DNA from: CAZVWV01 sp964631745
GTDB taxonomy: Bacteria > Bdellovibrionota_C > UBA2361 > JBGSMV01
Length of the DNA stretch: 11,369 nt
Assembly (NCBI GenBank): GCA_964631745.1
Contig: CAZVWV010000125.1
Span: 1-11,369, forward strand
Reading direction: 5' to 3'
In this document: piece by piece, positions 7,787 through 11,369 of the stretch
How the letters are laid out: every line of letters begins with the position of its first letter
Position numbering within the stretch: the stretch's first letter is position 1
Program-made: the position numbers and the translations under genes
The notes under the pieces: generated by a model
The model's input: the letters and a program-made list of their open reading frames with translations, nothing else
Databases searched by the model: none
Told to the model about the DNA's origin: nothing

Positions 7787-7810
7787 TTGCGCTTACGGGC
7801 TCAAGCGCAA
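7787..7810. repeat. Inverted repeat, 8-bp arms, hairpin
   Basis: TTGCGCTT (7787-7794) and AAGCGCAA (7803-7810) pair perfectly around an 8-nt loop. The loop base run GGGCT (7797-7801) can instead pair with AGCCC (7814-7818), giving two mutually exclusive stems. It lies in the operon-helicase gap without a T-tract. It could be a second 3'-end structure for the operon; no regulator or RNA family is recognised. Confidence 0.35.
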
Positions 7811-7937
7811 GAAAGCCCAACAAGCATGTTTCGGTCTATCCATGGCAAAGTGGCCTTCGGTATATTTTTGGAAACGCGAGTGCGCAACAATCCAGTTATT
7901 TATGAGAAGTCACCACCAACAGTTTTGACATTCGCAG

Positions 7938-7963
7938 TTTTGACATTCGAGCCACCCTACTTT
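7938..7963. repeat. Truncated end of the palindromic repeat family
   Basis: These 26 bases (TTTTGACATTCGAG, then GCCACCCTACTTT sharing its G) are identical to 10374-10399, the left side of repeat copy B. The match ends where the arm's T-run begins, and a C-rich linker of about a dozen bases then leads into full copy A. This is either a partial older copy or a remnant of a tandem pair. Confidence 0.7.
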
Positions 7964-7974
7964 CCCCTTCCCCC

Positions 7975-8081
7975 CTCGAGCCACCCTACTTTTCAACACC
8001 AGCGCCATCCAAAAGCAACCATTACGAACTATTAGAATCAACGAAATCGGCGATGCGGGGTTAAAAGTAGGGTGGCTCGAG
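7975..8081. repeat. Palindromic repeat element, copy A (107 bp, 19-bp terminal inverted repeats)
   Basis: The left arm CTCGAGCCACCCTACTTTT (7975-7993) is the exact reverse complement of the right arm AAAAGTAGGGTGGCTCGAG (8063-8081). In this copy CCCC/GGGG flanks extend the pairing four more bases (7971-7974 with 8082-8085). The 69-nt centre can pair partly, for example CGCC 8003-8006 with GGCG 8049-8052. It is identical to copy C except at one base, and identical to copy B over 95 bp. It ends 27 bp before the helicase ATG, and its plus-strand open frame is the helicase frame. There is no transposase. It is a MITE-like or palindromic coding-type element, inferred from structure. Confidence 0.9.
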
Positions 8082-8108
8082 GGGGTTCAAGTCTTTTGTG
8101 AGAAGCTT

Positions 8109-10364
8109 ATGAGCGAGCAGTTATGCTCTTCGATAGATCGGCCCGGTGCGCTAGACTGGAACTGCCTACCATTTGGCAGTTTTATGTCGATAATGTCTAG
8201 CCCGCAGGGGCGCGCGCACCACTTCAGTCGGTCGGTTCAACCCGAGAGACTGAAGTTTGGAAATCGCGCTCCTGAAGTTGCTCGACAACCCACCTTGTTA
8301 CGCTCGATCAGCTCTAATCGAAATGGCAGCTCACCCAAGGCCAGCTCATCTGTGGCGGTTGCCGAACCGCCACAGGCCACAGCCACGCTGAATCGTAGCG
8401 AAATCGACATGATCCCGTTTCTCAGAGAAGATCTGCCTATTGCAAAGAGCAAGTATGATATCCTCAGGGCTCTTGAATCAAACAATATCATAATCATTAC
8501 TGCCGAGACCGGTGCCGGTAAAAGCACCCAGGTTCCACAGTATCTTCTTGATGCGGGATACACCGTCACCATGACCCAACCCAGAAGACTCGCAGCGAGC
8601 GCTATTGCAAATAGAATCGCTTATGAACGAAATGGGCGGCTTGGAGATGAGGTCGGCTTTCGTCATGCATTCACTGGGTTGGCGAGTGAAAAAACCCGGC
8701 TGACAGTTACAACCGATGGTTATCAACTGCGTCAAGCGCTTTATCATTCTCAGAATCAAACGGACGTAATAATCATCGATGAATTTCACGAGCGAAATCA
8801 GTCGATGGACGCCATGCTGGCACTACATGAGAAACGTCTGGATCAGTATCGTCATGGACTTGGTTCGAAACCACCGAAGTTGATAATAATGTCAGCCACA
8901 ATCGATACCGACAGACTCTCCAGCCGCCTTGGAGCGCCGGTGATATCCTGTGAGAGAAGAAGGTTTCACATTGAAGAAAAAATGGCAGGGAGTTCGATCG
9001 CCGCCGATGTGCTAGAGCTTGCCGATCAGGGGAAGAACACCTTGATTTTTTTGCCAGGCAAAGGTGAGATCCGGGCAATGCAAGAGCAGCTGGAGGAACT
9101 GGGAATCAATGCGGAAATAGTACCTCTTCACTCCCAACTAACCGCCGAGGAGCAAGAACTAGCCTTTAAGAGTTACGATCGTCCAAAGATAGTGCTCGCA
9201 ACCAACATCGCAGAGACAAGTATTACAATCCCCGACATCGACGCGGTCATCGATTCCGGTCTTGAGCGCCGAGTAGAACTAATCGATGGAGTGGAAACTC
9301 TAGCGATTGGACCAATTTCTCGTTTTAATGTTCTGCAGCGCATGGGCCGATGTGGTCGCACCGGTCCGGGAATATATATTTATCACGGGGTTATCTCAAT
9401 CGACGATCTCGACCTCTGCCCAAGTCCAGAAATTGAGCGTGTCCCACTTGAACGACTCGCACTTACGTTAATAGCGGGTAGAGAGAGTATTAAACGCCTT
9501 GATTTTATTGATCCCCCGCCGGTAGAGCATGTCGAACGAGCTTATAGTGCACTTTATCACCTCAATCTGATTGGACCAAGAAGCCATCTCACCTCTGAAG
9601 GAGCAAATGTCGCGCAGCTGCCTGTTGAGGTAAGGACGGGAAAGATGTTGGTTAAAGCCGCCGAGCTTGCTAGATGGCACCCCAAGGTCCTAGAGAATGC
9701 GATAGACCTCGCCGCAATAGTGGAAGCTGAAGGAGTTACAATTCCAGAACAAAAGACGCGTTGGTCGCGATTCTGTCGTGGAGAAAGTTCCTCAGACCAT
9801 ATAGCGCAGCTACGAGTATTTCATGGAGCGCAGGAACTAGATGGTGCATCTCTTGAGAGTAAGGGGATCGACCCTACCAGTTTTCGCCGTGCTTTGGAGA
9901 TTCGCCGCCTACTCGACCGCCGCATGAATATTGAAAGTCGAAGCTTTCCCAGAGAAGAGCCGCCAATTTTCGGCGAGATGCGCGAGGCCCTTCTTGAATC
10001 GGTTTGGACAGGCAACATGGATTCAATCTTTCGCTTTGTTGGGCATCGTGACAGAGACTCGTCCTGGAAAGGTTTGCATGGTCGCGGAGAACGAAAGCTT
10101 TCACGTGGCTCGGTTGTCGAAGGAGCGGCACTTATCGTTGGGCGTCCATACGACCTGGTCGTGCTTAGAAAACACTTCGAAACAAAAACAATCCCGTTAG
10201 TGCTAATGGCATCAGCGATTGATCCAGTCTGGTTAGAGAAACACGTTTCTGCCCCGCTAAAACACATAATAGCCCCACAGGTACGAAGAGCCAAGCGGGC
10301 CGCCGTTGGGGGGCATGACCCCTATAAACAGCATAACGGTCGACGTCGCCATCGCAGACATTAG
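8109..10364 (+). CDS. DEAH-family ATP-dependent RNA helicase, HrpA/HrpB-like
   Basis: A 751-residue superfamily 2 helicase of the DEAH/RHA (HrpA-HrpB) group, which unwinds RNA using NTP hydrolysis. Motifs in order: I, TAETGAGKST (131-140); Ia, TQPRRLAA (156-163); II, DEFH (224-227) instead of DEAH; III, SAT (262-264); IV, LIFLPGKGEI (312-321); V, ATNIAETSITI (364-374); VI, QRMGRCGRTGPG (410-421), where the usual form is QRxGRAGR. A helicase-associated region (winged helix/HA2-like, about 440-540) and an OB-like tail follow, ending in a basic RRRHRRH. Residues 1-95 are Ser/Ala/Pro-rich, low in structure and not helicase-like. ATG 8109 has only a weak GAGAAG 3 nt away; ATG 8184 or 8193 are alternatives. 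It is shorter than HrpA (about 1300 residues) and nearer HrpB in size. Repeat copies flank both ends. Confidence 0.88.
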   Translation: MSEQLCSSIDRPGALDWNCLPFGSFMSIMSSPQGRAHHFSRSVQPERLKFGNRAPEVARQPTLLRSISSNRNGSSPKASSSVAVAEPPQATATLNRSEIDMIPFLREDLPIAKSKYDILRALESNNIIIITAETGAGKSTQVPQYLLDAGYTVTMTQPRRLAASAIANRIAYERNGRLGDEVGFRHAFTGLASEKTRLTVTTDGYQLRQALYHSQNQTDVIIIDEFHERNQSMDAMLALHEKRLDQYRHGLGSKPPKLIIMSATIDTDRLSSRLGAPVISCERRRFHIEEKMAGSSIAADVLELADQGKNTLIFLPGKGEIRAMQEQLEELGINAEIVPLHSQLTAEEQELAFKSYDRPKIVLATNIAETSITIPDIDAVIDSGLERRVELIDGVETLAIGPISRFNVLQRMGRCGRTGPGIYIYHGVISIDDLDLCPSPEIERVPLERLALTLIAGRESIKRLDFIDPPPVEHVERAYSALYHLNLIGPRSHLTSEGANVAQLPVEVRTGKMLVKAAELARWHPKVLENAIDLAAIVEAEGVTIPEQKTRWSRFCRGESSSDHIAQLRVFHGAQELDGASLESKGIDPTSFRRALEIRRLLDRRMNIESRSFPREEPPIFGEMREALLESVWTGNMDSIFRFVGHRDRDSSWKGLHGRGERKLSRGSVVEGAALIVGRPYDLVVLRKHFETKTIPLVLMASAIDPVWLEKHVSAPLKHIIAPQVRRAKRAAVGGHDPYKQHNGRRRHRRH

Positions 10365-10373
10365 ATCAAGGAT

Positions 10374-10477
10374 TTTTGACATTCGAGCCACCCTACTTTT
10401 CAACACCAGCGCCATCCAAAAGCAACCATTACGAACTATTAGAATCAACGAAATCGGCGATGCGGGGTTAAAAGTAG
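10374..10477. repeat. Palindromic repeat element, copy B (right arm decayed)
   Basis: It is identical to copy A over 95 bp (10383-10477 versus 7976-8070). Its left side continues into TTTTGACAT, also found at 7938-7963, instead of the CTCGAG end of copies A and C. After 10477 the right arm is lost (AGTTGGTTTGG in place of GGTGGCTCGAG), so the terminal palindrome is broken. The shared sequence begins 9 nt after the helicase stop codon. This is either a decayed copy or a variant with a different end. Confidence 0.85.
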
Positions 10478-10643
10478 AGTTGGTTTGGCTAGCCGCGTCA
10501 TTGGCGGCGATATCGGGTGAAACTCTCAATGGATCGCCCTGACTCGAATAATAGCGATCTGGTGGGCTGCCGGGTTCGCCTAAAATGTCAGATGGTCCGT
10601 CATTGCTCTTTTCAGAGTTGATGTATCAAACTACAATATAGCG
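10478..10643. other. Helicase-asparaginase intergenic region, no gene seen
   Basis: Together with copy B the gap between the two genes is 279 nt. An open frame at 10306-10542 runs from inside the helicase through copy B, but it has no ribosome site or family resemblance and is treated as non-coding. The end of the gap holds a candidate promoter for the asparaginase-like gene. Nothing else is recognised. Confidence 0.5.
10609..10637 (+). promoter_or_regulatory. Candidate promoter giving a leaderless asparaginase-like mRNA
   Basis: TTTTCA (10609-10614) and TACAAT (10632-10637) are spaced by 17 nt. The -10 box matches consensus at five of six bases and the -35 at four. Initiation 7 nt after the -10 would fall on the A of ATG 10644. 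No Shine-Dalgarno sequence precedes that ATG, which fits leaderless translation. Both points are inferred from short motifs. Confidence 0.35.
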
Positions 10644-11129
10644 ATGACAATCCTAATTCTTTCCACCGGCGGCACCTTTGATAAAGAGTATAATGAAATA
10701 AACGGCACCCTTGCATTTAGGAAGACCCATGTGCCCGAACTTCTGCAGCTTGGGCGCTGTAACGCTGCGGTCAACATAGAAAACTTAATGTTGATAGACA
10801 GTTTGCAGATGACAGATGCCCATCGCGAGCGCATCGTGACTAGAGTTGCGGTCGCTCCAGAATGCCATGTTGTGATTACGCACGGCACCGATACGATGGA
10901 TCAAACAGCGCGCGCCCTGGCCAAGGCAAACCTTAGCAAAACCATTGTGCTAACAGGCGCAATGATTCCTATAAAATTTGGCAGCTCAGACGGCCTGTTT
11001 AATTTGGGTAGCGCTATCGCCTTTGCGCAATCCCTTGCCCAAGGTGTCTATATCGCCATGAATGGGCGTTACTTCACCTGGGACAAGGTGCGCAAAGATC
11101 GCGAGAGGGGAGTCTTCGTTGATATATAG
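10644..11129 (+). CDS. Stand-alone asparaginase-type (N-terminal) domain protein
   Basis: A 161-residue protein matching only the N-terminal domain of the L-asparaginase/glutaminase family (full enzymes are about 330 residues). Both N-terminal catalytic motifs are present: STGGTFD (7-13), with the nucleophile-type threonine T11 just after TGG, and the second-triad motif THGTDTMDQTA (about 79-89). LTGAM and SDGLFNL match family segments after it. The end ...WDKVRKDRERGVF looks natural rather than cut off: short one-domain asparaginase-like proteins of about 160-170 residues that stop here are, as far as I recall, found in various bacteria. Their activity is poorly known; classical enzymes need the C-terminal domain for active-site completion at the dimer interface. 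It starts at ATG 10644 without a ribosome site and shows no signal peptide, so it is cytoplasmic. Confidence 0.85.
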   Translation: MTILILSTGGTFDKEYNEINGTLAFRKTHVPELLQLGRCNAAVNIENLMLIDSLQMTDAHRERIVTRVAVAPECHVVITHGTDTMDQTARALAKANLSKTIVLTGAMIPIKFGSSDGLFNLGSAIAFAQSLAQGVYIAMNGRYFTWDKVRKDRERGVFVDI

Positions 11130-11176
11130 AACGGGCCCGTCTTGCGCGTTAGGAAGCGCTCGGATCTTTGAACCTT

Positions 11177-11283
11177 CTCGAGCCACCCTACTTTTCAACA
11201 CCAGCACCATCCAAAAGCAACCATTACGAACTATTAGAATCAACGAAATCGGCGATGCGGGGTTAAAAGTAGGGTGGCTCGAG
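11177..11283. repeat. Palindromic repeat element, copy C (107 bp, 19-bp terminal inverted repeats)
   Basis: It has the same 19-bp arms as copy A (11177-11195 and 11265-11283) and the same length, with one difference in 107 bp (A instead of G at 11204). The flanking TT (11175-11176) and AA (11284-11285) extend the palindrome two bases, whereas copy A has CCCC/GGGG flanks. It begins 47 nt after the asparaginase-like stop codon. The long hairpin would be at the 3' end of that transcript, but no T-tract follows. Confidence 0.9.
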
Positions 11284-11340
11284 AAATAGCTCGAAGTGAA
11301 GTGCTTTGCAATTTGACGACTTACCCACAGGGGGCACTGC

Positions 11341-11366
11341 GCTGAGCTCTGATCCGGGGGCTCAGC
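11341..11366. repeat. Inverted repeat at the window end
   Basis: GCTGAGC (11341-11347) and GCTCAGC (11360-11366) pair around a 12-nt loop. An alternative pairing uses TGAGCT (11343-11348) and AGCTCA (11364-11369). The window stops here, so whether a T-tract follows is unknown. It may be a terminator or a regulatory site of the next gene. Confidence 0.3.
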
Positions 11367-11369
11367 TCA

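Larger units (their letters stand above)
7721..8108. other. Operon-helicase intergenic region, repeat-rich, no convincing gene
   Basis: An open frame exists at 7775-8035 but it has no ribosome site, its C-terminal part is read from the repeats, and its composition resembles no family I know. I treat it as non-coding. The region holds two hairpins (7716-7743, 7787-7810), a 15-nt tandem near-repeat beginning AGTTTTGACATTCG (7921-7935 and 7936-7950), a truncated repeat end (7938-7963) and full repeat copy A (7975-8081). I found no convincing promoter for the helicase. Confidence 0.5.

Noticed and set aside
7716..7818. Strong intrinsic terminators or a tRNA between operon and helicase
   Set aside because: Hairpins lack U-tracts, and I could find no cloverleaf or CCA-type acceptor on either strand.
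7775..8035. 86-codon open frame between the operon and the helicase
   Set aside because: No ribosome site, unusual composition, and its last third is read from the repeat copies, in a different frame from the one open in all copies.
10306..10542. 78-codon open frame across the helicase end and repeat copy B
   Set aside because: It starts inside the helicase gene in another frame and is open mainly because the repeat is open. Kept only as evidence for the repeat's reading frame.
7975..11283. CRISPR array or ends of a single insertion sequence
   Set aside because: The repeats are about 107 bp and palindromic with gene-sized, unequal gaps, and the genes between copies are a helicase and an asparaginase-like protein, not a transposase. 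A composite transposon cannot be excluded but is not supported.

Overview
The window is bacterial. It has tightly packed genes, Shine-Dalgarno sites, ATG/GTG/TTG starts and about half G+C by eye. The taxon cannot be fixed from the sequence. The gene content (an energy-converting hydrogenase-like membrane complex, a DEAH-family RNA helicase and a one-domain asparaginase) would fit several Gram-negative lineages.

Region 1 (1-381) has no gene. It holds two clean inverted repeats and a plausible sigma70-type promoter that would drive the operon downstream.

Region 2 (382-7720) is one six-gene operon with gaps of at most 19 nt. In order it encodes a HyfB-like antiporter subunit, a HyfC/NuoH-like membrane anchor, a HyfE-like small membrane subunit, a HyfF-like second antiporter subunit, a NuoC-NuoD (HyfG/HycE-like) large subunit, and a fusion of an 8Fe-8S ferredoxin domain with a NuoB (HyfI-like) small subunit. 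The set matches a group 4 [NiFe] hydrogenase / complex I-type module. However, the large subunit has neither of the two CxxC motifs that hold the NiFe centre, while the small-subunit cluster and ferredoxin cysteines are all present. It is therefore best read as an energy-converting hydrogenase-related (Ehr) complex: a membrane-bound, ion-translocating, ferredoxin-wired oxidoreductase that is probably not a hydrogenase and whose substrate is unknown. No hydrogenase maturation genes are in the window.

Region 3 (7721-11369) differs in character. It holds a DEAH/HrpA-B-like RNA helicase with unusual motif residues (DEFH, QRMGRCGR) and a stand-alone N-terminal-type asparaginase domain with a possibly leaderless transcript. 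Three nearly identical copies of a 107-bp element sit just before the helicase, just after it and just after the asparaginase, with a fourth partial copy. Two copies end in perfect 19-bp terminal inverted repeats. The element is open in one frame on each strand, and copy A is in frame with the helicase, which recalls the palindromic coding elements of Rickettsiales. No transposase is present.

The two most interesting items are the hydrogenase-like complex without a NiFe site and the ORF-preserving palindromic repeat family.
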